NCBI RefSeq assembly: GCF_000426365.1
Contig: NZ_AUFF01000002.1
Location: 484,993 to 548,992 of the forward strand
From: Arenimonas composti TR7-09 = DSM 18010
GTDB taxonomy: Bacteria; Pseudomonadota; Gammaproteobacteria; Xanthomonadales; Xanthomonadaceae
Length of the DNA: 64,000 nt
Reading direction: 5' to 3'
The notes under the pieces are model-generated. The model worked only from the letters and a program-made list of their open reading frames with translations. It had not been told where the DNA came from and searched no databases. Below are positions 39,402 to 46,435 of the stretch, in pieces. The translations under genes and the position numbers were made by a program. How positions within the stretch are numbered: position 1 is the first letter of the stretch; each line of letters starts with the position of its first letter.

Positions 39402-40298
39402 ATGACCGCCGACCTCTTTGCCCCGCACTTCCACGACGCTGATAAGGCTCGCGCGTATCTGGAAAAGCTGCGCTGGCCGAACGGCCCGGTTTGCCCGCAT
39501 TGCGGGGTCGAAGGAGAGCACTACGCGCTGAAAGGCGCGGCGCATCGCCCGGGCCTGTGGAAGTGCAAGGACTGCCGCAAGCAGTTCTCTGTCACCGTGG
39601 GCACCGTATTCGAGAAGAGCAAGGTTCCGCTCAACAAGTGGCTGATGGTTGTGCATCTGATGTGCGCGAGCAAGAAGGCGATTTCTAGCCTTCAGATCTC
39701 GCGCATGATCGGCATCACGTACAAGTCCGCGTGGTTCATGACTCACCGCGTACGCGAGGCGATGAAGCCGGGAAACGCCGGCCTGATGGGCACCAACGGC
39801 GGCGTGGTCGAAGCCGACGAAACGTACTGGGGTACATCTAAGTCCAAGCCGGTGAACGCGCGCGGTTACGAGCACAAGATGAAGGTGGTTTCGCTGGTCG
39901 AACGCGGCGGCGAGAAGCGTTCGATCGTCGTGCCGAGTGTCAATTCGAAGACGCTTCGAGTCGTCCTTGAATCGAACGTGTGCAAGTCCGCCCATCTGAT
40001 GACCGACGAGTTCGGCGGCTACAAGAAGCTGGGCAAGGAGTTCGCGTCCCATCGCTTCACGACGCATCAGTCCGGCCAGTACGCCGACGGCAACACGCAC
40101 TCCAACACAGTCGAGTCGTCCTTCAGCCTGCTGAAGCGCGGCCTGATCGGCACCTTCCACCATGTGGGCGAGCAGCACCTTCAGCGGTACGTGACCGAGT
40201 TCGACTTCCGCTGGAACCATCGGAAGATTTCGGACCGGGAGCGTAGCGACAAGCTGCTGCAATCAGTTGCAGGAAAGAGGCTGACGTACCGTGCCTAA
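39402..40298 (+). CDS. IS1595-family (ISXO2-like) transposase
   Basis: 298 residues from the ATG at 39402 with AGGAG at 39388-39392. The N-terminal zinc ribbon (CPHCG and CKDCRKQF, ~26-56) is typical of the family. The catalytic core shows VVEADETYWG (first Asp), LMTDEFGGYKKLG (second Asp) and HSNTVESSFSLLKRGLIGTFHHV (Asn/Glu region), then FDFRWNHR. It is full length and apparently functional. Its UAA stop overlaps the start of the next small ORF. Reading through that UAA would add 40 codons before the next UAA. Confidence 0.95.
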   Translation: MTADLFAPHFHDADKARAYLEKLRWPNGPVCPHCGVEGEHYALKGAAHRPGLWKCKDCRKQFSVTVGTVFEKSKVPLNKWLMVVHLMCASKKAISSLQISRMIGITYKSAWFMTHRVREAMKPGNAGLMGTNGGVVEADETYWGTSKSKPVNARGYEHKMKVVSLVERGGEKRSIVVPSVNSKTLRVVLESNVCKSAHLMTDEFGGYKKLGKEFASHRFTTHQSGQYADGNTHSNTVESSFSLLKRGLIGTFHHVGEQHLQRYVTEFDFRWNHRKISDRERSDKLLQSVAGKRLTYRA

Positions 40299-40443
40299 AA
40301 AGACGCCGGCACCGGCGAAGAAGCCGAAGATCGCGGCGGTGGAAGCGGCCCCGACCTTCGATCAGGTTCTGCTGAAGCTGTTGGGGACTCCTCCAACGCC
40401 CAATCCTGTCCCCAAGCGTAAGAAAAAACCCCCAAGCTCTTGA
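40291..40443 (+). CDS. Small basic passenger ORF of the IS1595 element
   Basis: 50 residues from a GTG that overlaps the transposase end in another frame. The sequence is Lys/Pro-rich with a central helix (TFDQVLLKLLGTPPTPNP) and a basic tail (KRKKKPPSS). I recall similar basic peptides with an LLxTPPxPNP core after transposase genes of this family, so it is probably a genuine accessory ORF. Its function is unknown. Its last codons lie in the stem of the minus-strand terminator. Confidence 0.6.
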   Translation: MPKKTPAPAKKPKIAAVEAAPTFDQVLLKLLGTPPTPNPVPKRKKKPPSS

Positions 40444-40452
40444 ACTTGGGGG
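40423..40452 (-). terminator. Rho-independent terminator behind the tRNA-like genes
   Basis: On the minus strand CCCCCAAG-TTCAAGAG-CTTGGGGG (8-bp stem) is followed by TTTTTT. It would end a transcript running from the HARE-HTH gene through both tRNA-like genes. Confidence 0.8.
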
Positions 40453-40473
40453 CTAATAGTGTACAAAGAGGCG

Positions 40474-40558
40474 TGCCCGCGGCGGGATTCGAACCCGCAA
40501 TTGCCTAGTCAGCTTCGGTTTTAAAGACCGCTGCGTTTACCAATTTCGCCACACGGGC
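40474..40558 (-). tRNA. tRNA-Leu-like, class II, anticodon UUA (predicted ochre suppressor)
   Basis: An 85-nt cloverleaf. The acceptor is GCCCGTG/CGCGGGC (7 bp, one G-U). The D-arm is GCG/CGC with a GG-containing loop. The anticodon stem closes as CGGT/ACCG around the 7-nt loop CTTTAAA, giving U33, anticodon UUA and A37. A 16-nt long variable region follows. The T-arm is a perfect GCGGG-TTCGAAT-CCCGC and the discriminator is A73. Long variable arm, D-arm and A73 are leucine-like. A normal Leu(UAA) loop would be CTTAAAA; here position 35 is U, so the tRNA should read UAA stop codons. CCA is not encoded. It is cargo of the IS1595-family element. Confidence 0.75.
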
Positions 40559-40573
40559 ACAGGTTGTACAAAA

Positions 40574-40644
40574 TGGTGGAGCAGAGGGGACTCGAACCCC
40601 CGGGCTGTACAGGTGGGTAGCCGACCGCCCGACCATCCTGCCCC
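40574..40644 (-). ncRNA. Second tRNA-like structure with encoded CCA
   Basis: 71 nt. The acceptor GGGGCAG/CTGCTCC (7 bp; 8 bp if the following G-U pair is counted) is followed by A73 and an encoded CCA. The T-arm GGGGG-TTCGAGT-CCCCT is clear. The 36 nt between acceptor and T-arm are too short for normal D and anticodon arms. The only sizeable stem, GGCT/AGCC, leaves a 12-nt loop. It is either a degenerate tRNA or a tRNA mimic, perhaps of the 8/4 acceptor-T type. It lies 15 bp upstream of the ochre tRNA on the same strand, and both are followed by TTTGTACA. Confidence 0.6.
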
Positions 40645-40655
40645 ACGAACCTCAG

Positions 40656-40684
40656 ACGACCCCTTCGGGGGTCGTTTGTTTTTT
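40656..40684 (+). terminator. Rho-independent terminator, plus strand
   Basis: ACGACCCC-TTCG-GGGGTCGT is followed by TTGTTTTTTT. It ends plus-strand transcripts of the element just before the convergent HARE-HTH gene. Confidence 0.85.
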
Positions 40685-41172
40685 CAAGCTAATGTCCAGC
40701 GATTACCGCTCACCAACGCGAACTCCTTTGAGCGCGACATGTGAGCGCTCAGATTATTCATCGGGACCTTGCCCGGGATTTTGATGTTCCTAGCCATCAG
40801 GGCGTCGTAAATCTCTCGAATCTTCATGGGGCGACCCGACGCCAGAATTTCGCGGACGCCGCGCATGATGATCTGGGTGCCCTCATTGGCCTTAGGGGCC
40901 TGAGGGGCGGGCGGCGGCGGAACCAGAGTATTCGCCGGCTTCACCCAAGGCGGCGCGATGGGCGCGGGCGGCGGCGGATCAGGGAAGAGCGTGGCTTGCG
41001 GCCGCACGCCGAAGGCGTCGAGCGCCGATTCCAGGCGCGCAAACAGCGCCCGGTCGATCACTTCGAGCTTGGTATTAATCTCCGCTGCCTGCCTCGCTAA
41101 AGCCTTGCGCTCAGCGATGAGGTCGGGGATGGAGCGGGTGTCGTTGTTGTCCATGACGCGAGCATATCCCAT
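40684..41172 (-). CDS. HARE-HTH-like DNA-binding passenger protein
   Basis: 162 residues; an in-frame ATG at 41154 is an equally possible start. Residues ~15-55 form a coiled coil (DLIAERKALARQAAEINTKLEVIDRALFARLESALDAF). A Pro-rich linker (~60-95) follows. The C-terminal ~65 residues (RGVREILASGRPMKIREIYDALMARNIKI, then NNLSAHMSRSKEFALVSGNRWTLA) look like a HARE-HTH/winged-helix domain. It may regulate the element or bind the tRNA-like products. It is cotranscribed with them judging by strand and the single downstream terminator. GC content is lower than in the flanking chromosome. Confidence 0.7.
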   Translation of the reverse strand: MGYARVMDNNDTRSIPDLIAERKALARQAAEINTKLEVIDRALFARLESALDAFGVRPQATLFPDPPPPAPIAPPWVKPANTLVPPPPAPQAPKANEGTQIIMRGVREILASGRPMKIREIYDALMARNIKIPGKVPMNNLSAHMSRSKEFALVSGNRWTLA

Positions 41173-41370
41173 GACAGGAGCGCGTCACAGTTGTGTAATT
41201 TAACTAACGATCACGGCGTTTAAGTGGCGTTCAGCCCAACGCTTCCACCCGGATGGCCGGATGGGTTAGCAGTTGTGGGTTTGTCAGCTACATAATCGCC
41301 TTACCAAGGGGGGCTTTCCACCAGACGGATTCGTTCGATCGGGTGGAGGGGAAGTCGTGGGCGACGACTA

Positions 41371-41440
41371 ACTCGTACCTCGTACGAACTACGAACTAGG
41401 CAGTCGACAACTAACTCGTACCTCGTACGAACTACGAACT
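41371..41440. repeat. Two direct copies of the ACTCGTACCTCGTACG repeat
   Basis: An identical 27-bp segment at 41371-41397 and 41414-41440 (ACTCGTACCTCGTACGAACT then ACGAACT), each preceded by CTA. The second runs into the rsmE stop codon. The reverse complement lies at 6584-6610. Confidence 0.85.
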
Positions 41441-42170
41441 AGTAGTCCCCATAGAGGGCGAGGAGGGCAGAGATCGCCGCGAGGCCGGCGGTCTCGGTGC
41501 GCAGCACGCGCGGGCCGAGGCGCAGGCCGGTGAAGCCGGCGGCGCGCAGCGTGTCCAGGTCGCGATCGGCGAGGCCACCCTCGGGGCCCACGGCGAGCGC
41601 GACGCTGGTGTCGGCGGCGAGGGCGAGGGCGCGTGGGCCGACGCCGTTGCGCGGGTCCAGCACCAGGCGATGGGTGGCGGTTTCGCTGCCGGCGTAGTGC
41701 GACAGCGGACGCGGTTCGGCGAGCTGCGGGATCGTCGCGCGGCCGCTCTGCTCGCAGGCGGCGACGATCACGCCGCGCCAGTGCGCCAGCCGCCTGGCGC
41801 CGCGCTCGGCGTCGAGCTTCACCTCGGTGCGCTCGGTGACCACCGGCACGATCGCGGCGACGCCGAGTTCGGTCGCCTTCTGCAGCACCAGGTCCATCTT
41901 CTCGCCGCGGGCGATGCCCTGGACGAGGGTGATGCGCAGCGGCGATTCGTTGTCGACGGCGATCCTGCCGGTGACTTCCGCCTCGGCGCCACGCTTGCCG
42001 GCCGCGGTCACGCGGGCGGGGTAGTCGTGGCCGTCGCCGTTGAACAGGCGCACCTCGTCGCCGACGGCCAGGCGCAGCACGCGCAGCAGGTGCTGGCTCG
42101 CGCTCTCCGGAAGGGTCACCGTGGCGCCGGGCGCCAGCGGGGCATCGACATGGCAGCGGATGGTGCGCAT
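41439..42170 (-). CDS. rsmE: 16S rRNA (uracil1498-N3)-methyltransferase
   Basis: 243 residues from the ATG at 42170. The N-terminal PUA-like domain (MRTIRCHVDAPL, SASQHLLRVLRLAVGDEVRLFNGDG) is followed by a SPOUT knot domain. LVQGIARGEKMDLVLQKATELGV, TERTEVKL, ACEQSGRATIPQL, ALAVGPEGGLADRDLDTLRAAGFTGLRLGPRVLRTETA contain the SAM-binding knot. It methylates U1498 of 16S rRNA. It follows bioA with an 8-bp gap. Confidence 0.96.
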   Translation of the reverse strand: MRTIRCHVDAPLAPGATVTLPESASQHLLRVLRLAVGDEVRLFNGDGHDYPARVTAAGKRGAEAEVTGRIAVDNESPLRITLVQGIARGEKMDLVLQKATELGVAAIVPVVTERTEVKLDAERGARRLAHWRGVIVAACEQSGRATIPQLAEPRPLSHYAGSETATHRLVLDPRNGVGPRALALAADTSVALAVGPEGGLADRDLDTLRAAGFTGLRLGPRVLRTETAGLAAISALLALYGDY

Positions 42171-42178
42171 CGGGGGTC

Positions 42179-43567
42179 TCAGTCGGCGCAGGCGGCGGCG
42201 ATCGCCGTCGTGGTGACGTCGGCGAGGTGTTGCAGTTCCTCCTCGCCGACGCAGTAGGGCGGCATCCAGTACAGGATGTCGCCGAGCGGACGCAGCACGA
42301 CGCCGCGTTCGATCGCGTGCCGGTAGGCGCGCAGGCCGGCGCGGCGGCTGGCGGCGAAGGGCGCCCGCGTCGGGCGGTCGGCGACCAGTTCGATCGCCAG
42401 GATCATGCCGGTCTGCCGGACTTCGGCCACGTTCGGGTGATCGCGCAGCGGCGCCGCCAGTTCGGCCATGCGCGCGGCACGGCGAGCGTTGCCGGCGAGC
42501 ACGTCGTCCTCGGCGAAGATGCCGAGCGAGGCCAGCGCGGCCGCGCAGCCGAGCGGGTTGCCGGTGTAGCTGTGCGAATGCAGGAACGCGCGCTCGCGCG
42601 AGTCGTCGAGGAAGGCTTCGTAGACCGCCGCGGTCGTCAGCACGGCCGACATCGGCAGGAAACCGCCGGTCAGGCCTTTCGACAGGCACAGGAAATCCGG
42701 GGCGATGCCGGCCTGCTCGCAGGCGAACAGCGTGCCGGTGCGGCCGAAGCCGACCGCGATCTCGTCGGCGATCAGGTGCACGCCGTGGGCGTCGCAGAGT
42801 TCGCGTGCGCGGCGCAGGTAGGCCGGGTGGTGCATGCGCATGCCGCCGGCGCACTGCACCAGCGGTTCCACGACGAGCGCGCTGATCTCGCCGGGGTGGG
42901 CCGCGAAAATCGCCGCCAGTTCATCGGCGCGGCGGTGCGCGCAGGCCTCGGCGGACTCGCCGGGCTCGGCCTCGTAGGCATCCGGGGAGGGCGCGAACAG
43001 CGGCTCCAGCAGCAGCGGCGCGTAGACGCGGCGGTACAGCGGGATGTCGGCCAGCGACAGCGCTCCGATGGTCTCGCCGTGGTAGCCGTTCGTGAGCGCG
43101 ATGAAGCGGCTGCGGCGGGTGTCGCCGGCATTGCGATGGGCGTGGAAGCTCATCTTCAGCGCCACCTCGATCGCCGCCGAGCCGTTGTCGGCGTAGAACA
43201 CGCGCGCCAGCGGCGGCCTGTCCGGCTGCCGCGGCGCCGCCGCGAGCAGGGCTTCGGCGAGCTTCAGCCCGGGCTCGTGCGAGAAGCCGGCGAAGATCAC
43301 GTGCTCGAGTTCGCCGGCCTGGGCGGCGATCGCCGCGGCGATGCGCGGCTCGCCATGGCCGAACAGGTTGGTCCACCAGGAGCTGACCGCGTCGAGGTAG
43401 CGGCGGCCGTCGACACCCTCGAGCCAGGCGCCGCGGCCGCGCCGGATCGGCACCAGCGGCAGCGTGTCCGGGTGCTCCTTCATCTGCGTGCAGGGATGCC
43501 AGAGCACCGCGAGGTCGCGGTCGCGCCAGGCCCGGGCCTCGGCGAGGCGGCGTGCTGCGTCGTCCAT
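42179..43567 (-). CDS. bioA: Adenosylmethionine-8-amino-7-oxononanoate aminotransferase
   Basis: 462 residues from the ATG at 43567. This class III PLP aminotransferase of biotin synthesis shows LWHPCTQMKEH near the N-terminus (diagnostic for BioA), DAVSSWWTNLFGH, NGYHGETIGALSL, LIADEIAVGFGRTGTLFACE and the PLP lysine in LCLSKGLTGGFLPMS, followed by HSHSYTGNPLGCAAALASL. Other bio genes are not in the window. It forms a two-gene unit with rsmE, transcribed divergently from nudE. Confidence 0.96.
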   Translation of the reverse strand: MDDAARRLAEARAWRDRDLAVLWHPCTQMKEHPDTLPLVPIRRGRGAWLEGVDGRRYLDAVSSWWTNLFGHGEPRIAAAIAAQAGELEHVIFAGFSHEPGLKLAEALLAAAPRQPDRPPLARVFYADNGSAAIEVALKMSFHAHRNAGDTRRSRFIALTNGYHGETIGALSLADIPLYRRVYAPLLLEPLFAPSPDAYEAEPGESAEACAHRRADELAAIFAAHPGEISALVVEPLVQCAGGMRMHHPAYLRRARELCDAHGVHLIADEIAVGFGRTGTLFACEQAGIAPDFLCLSKGLTGGFLPMSAVLTTAAVYEAFLDDSRERAFLHSHSYTGNPLGCAAALASLGIFAEDDVLAGNARRAARMAELAAPLRDHPNVAEVRQTGMILAIELVADRPTRAPFAASRRAGLRAYRHAIERGVVLRPLGDILYWMPPYCVGEEELQHLADVTTTAIAAACAD

Positions 43568-43676
43568 GTGCGGATGATCCGCGCCGCGGCCGGCACTGTC
43601 CACGGCGGAAACGGCGCGTTCGCGGCTAGAATCGGGACATGCCTGCCTTCGACACGCGCCCGGGGTTGCGCCGCTG

Positions 43677-44219
43677 ATGCGCCCGCTGCCGATCATCCAT
43701 TCCCGCACGGAACACGTGGTGGACTCGCGCCGGGAGCTGCTCGACCTCGAGTTCGGCAACGGCGAGCGCCGCCGCTACCACCGCCTGGTCAGCAGTGGCC
43801 ACGGCTCGGTGATCATCGCCGCGCTGCCCGATCCGGACACCGTACTGCTGGTGCGCGAATACTGCGCCGGCACCCAGCGCTACGAGCTCGGCCTGCCGAA
43901 GGGGCGGATGGACGCCGGCGAGGACCCGCTGGCCGCGGCCAACCGCGAACTCAAGGAAGAAGCCGGCTACGGCGCCCGCAAGCTGACCCGCCTGCGGGCG
44001 ATCACCCAGGCGCCGGGCTACATGACCCACGAGATCCACCTCGTGCTGGCCGAAGACCTGTATCCCGAACGCCTGCCCGGCGACGAACCCGAGGAGCTCG
44101 AAGTGGTGCCCTGGAAACTCGACGAACTGCACGAGCTGATGCTGCGCGACGACTGCTCGGAAGGGCGCTCGCTGGCCGCGCTCTTCATCGTCCGCGAACT
44201 CGTGCGGAGGCGCGCTTGA
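43677..44219 (+). CDS. nudE: ADP compounds hydrolase NudE
   Basis: 180 residues with a full Nudix box, GRMDAGEDPLAAANRELKEEAGYG, preceded by the NudE-type YHRLVSSGHGSVIIAALPDPDTVLLVREYCAGTQRYELGLPK. NudE hydrolyses ADP-ribose, AMP-capped dinucleotides and NADH. The end overlaps the TTG start of cysQ (TTGA). The nudE-cysQ pair is a known arrangement. Confidence 0.94.
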   Translation: MRPLPIIHSRTEHVVDSRRELLDLEFGNGERRRYHRLVSSGHGSVIIAALPDPDTVLLVREYCAGTQRYELGLPKGRMDAGEDPLAAANRELKEEAGYGARKLTRLRAITQAPGYMTHEIHLVLAEDLYPERLPGDEPEELEVVPWKLDELHELMLRDDCSEGRSLAALFIVRELVRRRA

Positions 44220-45040
44220 GCGGCCTGCGCGAAGCCTGCGTCGGCCTGGCGCAGGCGGCCGGCGCGGCGATCATGCAGGTCTATGCGCGCGACTTCGACG
44301 TCGAGTTCAAGGACGACGCCTCGCCGCTGACCCAGGCCGACCTGGCCTCGCACCGCATCATCGTCGACGGCCTGCGCGCGCTGGCGCCGGACATCCCGGT
44401 ACTCAGCGAGGAGGATGCCGACATCCCGTGGGAAACCCGCCGCCACTGGAAGCGGCACTGGCTGGTCGATCCGCTCGACGGCACCCGCGAGTTCGTCAAG
44501 AAGAACGGCGAGTTCACCGTCAACATCGCCCTCGTCGAGGACGGCCAGCCGGTGCTCGGCGTCGTCTACGCGCCGGTGTTCGACTACCTGTTGCATGCCG
44601 AACGCGGCGCCGGCGCCTTCCTGCGCCGCGATGGCGGCGATGTCGCGCTGTCGACCCGGCGGCCGGCGACCGCGCCGCTGCGGGTCGCCGCCAGCCGCTC
44701 GCACCTGGACCCGCGCACCGCCGCCGCGCTCGAGCGCATGGGCGAGACCGAGCGTCATGGCCTCGGTTCGTCGCTGAAGTTCTGCCGCATCGCCGAAGGC
44801 GTGATCGACGTCTATCCACGCTTCGGCCCGACCAGCGAATGGGACACCGCCGCCGCGCAGTGCGTGCTCGAGGCCGCCGGCGGTGTCGTGCTGCGGCTGG
44901 ACGGCCAGCCGCTGGACTACGGGCGCAAGGAGAACATCCTCAATCCCGATTTCATCGCGCTGGGCGACGCCGCGTTGCCGTGGCGGGACTGGCTCGACCC
45001 CGACACCGGCGCCGCGGGCGCCGCCGCGGCCGGCGGCTGA
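44216..45040 (+). CDS. cysQ: 3'(2'),5'-bisphosphate nucleotidase CysQ
   Basis: 274 residues from a TTG at 44216 with GGAGG six bases upstream, overlapping the nudE stop. It is a magnesium-dependent inositol-monophosphatase-fold enzyme that hydrolyses PAP to AMP. Metal-site motifs are LSEEDADIPWETRRHW, LVDPLDGTREFVKKNGEFTVNIALV and PTSEWDTAAAQCVLEAAGG, followed by GRKENILNPDFIALG. The last ~20 residues are an Ala/Gly-rich extension. It is probably cotranscribed with mazG 15 bp downstream. Confidence 0.94.
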   Translation: MSGLREACVGLAQAAGAAIMQVYARDFDVEFKDDASPLTQADLASHRIIVDGLRALAPDIPVLSEEDADIPWETRRHWKRHWLVDPLDGTREFVKKNGEFTVNIALVEDGQPVLGVVYAPVFDYLLHAERGAGAFLRRDGGDVALSTRRPATAPLRVAASRSHLDPRTAAALERMGETERHGLGSSLKFCRIAEGVIDVYPRFGPTSEWDTAAAQCVLEAAGGVVLRLDGQPLDYGRKENILNPDFIALGDAALPWRDWLDPDTGAAGAAAAGG

Positions 45041-45055
45041 GCGGGGACGGCGGCG

Positions 45056-45922
45056 ATGGCACAGGTCGACGAACTGCTGGCGATCATGGCGCGGCTGCGC
45101 GATCCCGAGCGCGGCTGCCCCTGGGACGTCGCCCAGGATTTCTCGACGATCGCCCCGTACACGATCGAGGAAGCCTACGAGGTCGCCGACGCGATCCAGC
45201 GCGACGACATGCACGACCTGCGCGACGAACTCGGCGACCTGCTGCTGCAGGTCGTCTTCCACGCGCGGATGGCCGAGGAGGCCGGGCATTTCGCCTTCGC
45301 CGACGTGGTCGCCGCGATCGTCGACAAGATGCTGCGCCGGCATCCGCATGTCTTCGGTGACGAGGCGCGCGCCGAAAACGCCGAAGCCCAGCTCGCCGCC
45401 TGGGAAGACATCAAGCGCCGCGAGCGCGAATCCCGCCCCCCCGTAGGAGCGCCTTCAGGCGCGATCACTTCTTCTACTTCTTCCGCTCCCGACCCCAGCG
45501 CCCTCGCCGGCATCGCCCGCGGCCTGCCCGAATGGCAGCGCGCGGTGAAGCTGCAGAAGCGCGCCGCGACCGTCGGCTTCGACTGGCCCGGACCGGCGCC
45601 GGTGATCGCCAAGCTGCACGAGGAGATCGAGGAAGTGCGCGTCGAGTTCAATGCCGTCGCCGAAGCGCCGGACGACGCGGCTGCACGCGACCGTCTCGAA
45701 GACGAGCTCGGCGACGTCCTGTTCGTCGTCGCCAACCTCACCCGCCACGCGAAGGTCGATTTCGGCGCGGCGCTGCGCCGCGCCAACGCGAAGTTCGAAC
45801 GCCGCTTCCGCCGCATGGAGCAGCTGGCGTCCGAGGACGGCGTGGCGCTGTCCGACCTCGACCTGGTCGCGCAGGACCGCTACTGGGACCGCGCCAAAGC
45901 CGAAGAAAAACACCCCCCGTAG
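45056..45922 (+). CDS. mazG: Nucleoside triphosphate pyrophosphohydrolase MazG
   Basis: 288 residues with the two tandem MazG domains. The first has CPWD..QDFSTIAPYTIEEAYEVADAI and DLRDELGDLLLQVVFHARMA. The second has LPEWQRAVKLQKRAATVGFDW, KLHEEIEEVRVEF and DRLEDELGDVLFVVANLTRHAK. It hydrolyses non-canonical and stress-accumulated NTPs. The inter-domain linker (~126-145, PVGAPSGAITSS) is encoded by a whole REP element inserted in frame, and the TAG stop is the TAG of another REP. The second domain ends normally just before that stop. Confidence 0.95.
   Translation: MAQVDELLAIMARLRDPERGCPWDVAQDFSTIAPYTIEEAYEVADAIQRDDMHDLRDELGDLLLQVVFHARMAEEAGHFAFADVVAAIVDKMLRRHPHVFGDEARAENAEAQLAAWEDIKRRERESRPPVGAPSGAITSSTSSAPDPSALAGIARGLPEWQRAVKLQKRAATVGFDWPGPAPVIAKLHEEIEEVRVEFNAVAEAPDDAAARDRLEDELGDVLFVVANLTRHAKVDFGAALRRANAKFERRFRRMEQLASEDGVALSDLDLVAQDRYWDRAKAEEKHPP
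45443..45465 (+). repeat. REP element inside mazG
   Basis: The GCGCC-TTCA-GGCGC hairpin, translated as VGAPSGAI between the two MazG domains. Confidence 0.9.
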
Positions 45923-46026
45923 GAGCGGCTTCAGCCGCGATCACCTCACCCCTGTAGGAGCGGCTTCAGCCGCGATCGCGTATGGCGCCGCATCCGGAAA
46001 GGCATCGCGGCTGAAGCCGCTCCTAC
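45919..46026. repeat. Cluster of three REP elements
   Basis: Direct copies lie at 45919-45941 and 45954-45976 and an inverted copy at 46004-46026, all of the GCGGC/GCCGC type. The first contains the mazG stop. The inverted pair can form a large cruciform, the usual layout of a BIME. Confidence 0.9.
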
Positions 46027-46127
46027 GGGATGGCATCCGGGATGGCATCGGGGATGGCAGTCGCGACGGCACTCGACGCCGGCAGGGCTGTGAAGGCAGG
46101 ATTCCGGCATCCGACGGAGAACCCGAC

Positions 46128-46433
46128 ATGCCCGGTCCCTTCGCCTCGTTCCGCGATTTCTACCCGTTCTATCTCGGCGAACACGCCAACCGGATCTGCC
46201 GCCGCCTGCACTTCACCGGAAGCTGCGTCGCGCTCGGTTTCATCGCCGCGGCGATCGTCACGCTCAACGCGTGGTGGCTGCTCGGTGCGCTGCTCAGCGG
46301 CTACGCCTTCGCCTGGGTTGGCCATTTCTTCTTCGAGCACAACCGGCCGGCGACCTTCAAACACCCCTTCTATTCCTTCGCCGGGGACTGGGTGATGTTC
46401 AGGGACATGCTCACGGGGCGCATCCCGTTCTGA
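46128..46433 (+). CDS. DUF962/Mpo1-like small membrane protein
   Basis: 101 residues with two membrane helices (GSCVALGFIAAAIVTLNAWWLLGALLSGYAFAWVGHFFFE). SFRDFYPFYLGEHANRICRRLHFTG and HNRPATFKHPFYSFAGDWVMFRDML with their paired histidines match the DUF962 family. Its yeast member Mpo1 is an iron-dependent dioxygenase in 2-hydroxy fatty acid breakdown; bacterial function is not established. It is transcribed alone and converges on a DUF486 gene across a large palindrome. Confidence 0.88.
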   Translation: MPGPFASFRDFYPFYLGEHANRICRRLHFTGSCVALGFIAAAIVTLNAWWLLGALLSGYAFAWVGHFFFEHNRPATFKHPFYSFAGDWVMFRDMLTGRIPF

Positions 46434-46435
46434 CT

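Larger units (their letters stand above)
39335..41300. mobile_element. IS1595-family element with passenger genes and tRNA-like genes
   Basis: 1966 bp. Terminal inverted repeats of 26 bp lie at 39335-39360 and 41275-41300, with 22 matches; both outer ends begin GGCGA and both inner ends read GACAAACCCAC. They are flanked by the identical 8-bp target duplication TTACCAAG (39327-39334 and 41301-41308), the duplication length usual for IS1595. Plus-strand cargo is the transposase and a small basic ORF. Minus-strand cargo is a HARE-HTH-like gene followed by two tRNA-like genes and a terminator. The perfect duplication indicates a fairly recent insertion, just behind the pil-chp operon. Confidence 0.95.

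Noticed and set aside
40574..40644. A standard tRNA with a definite amino acid
   Set aside because: No 5-bp anticodon stem with a 7-nt loop can be drawn, so no amino acid was assigned.
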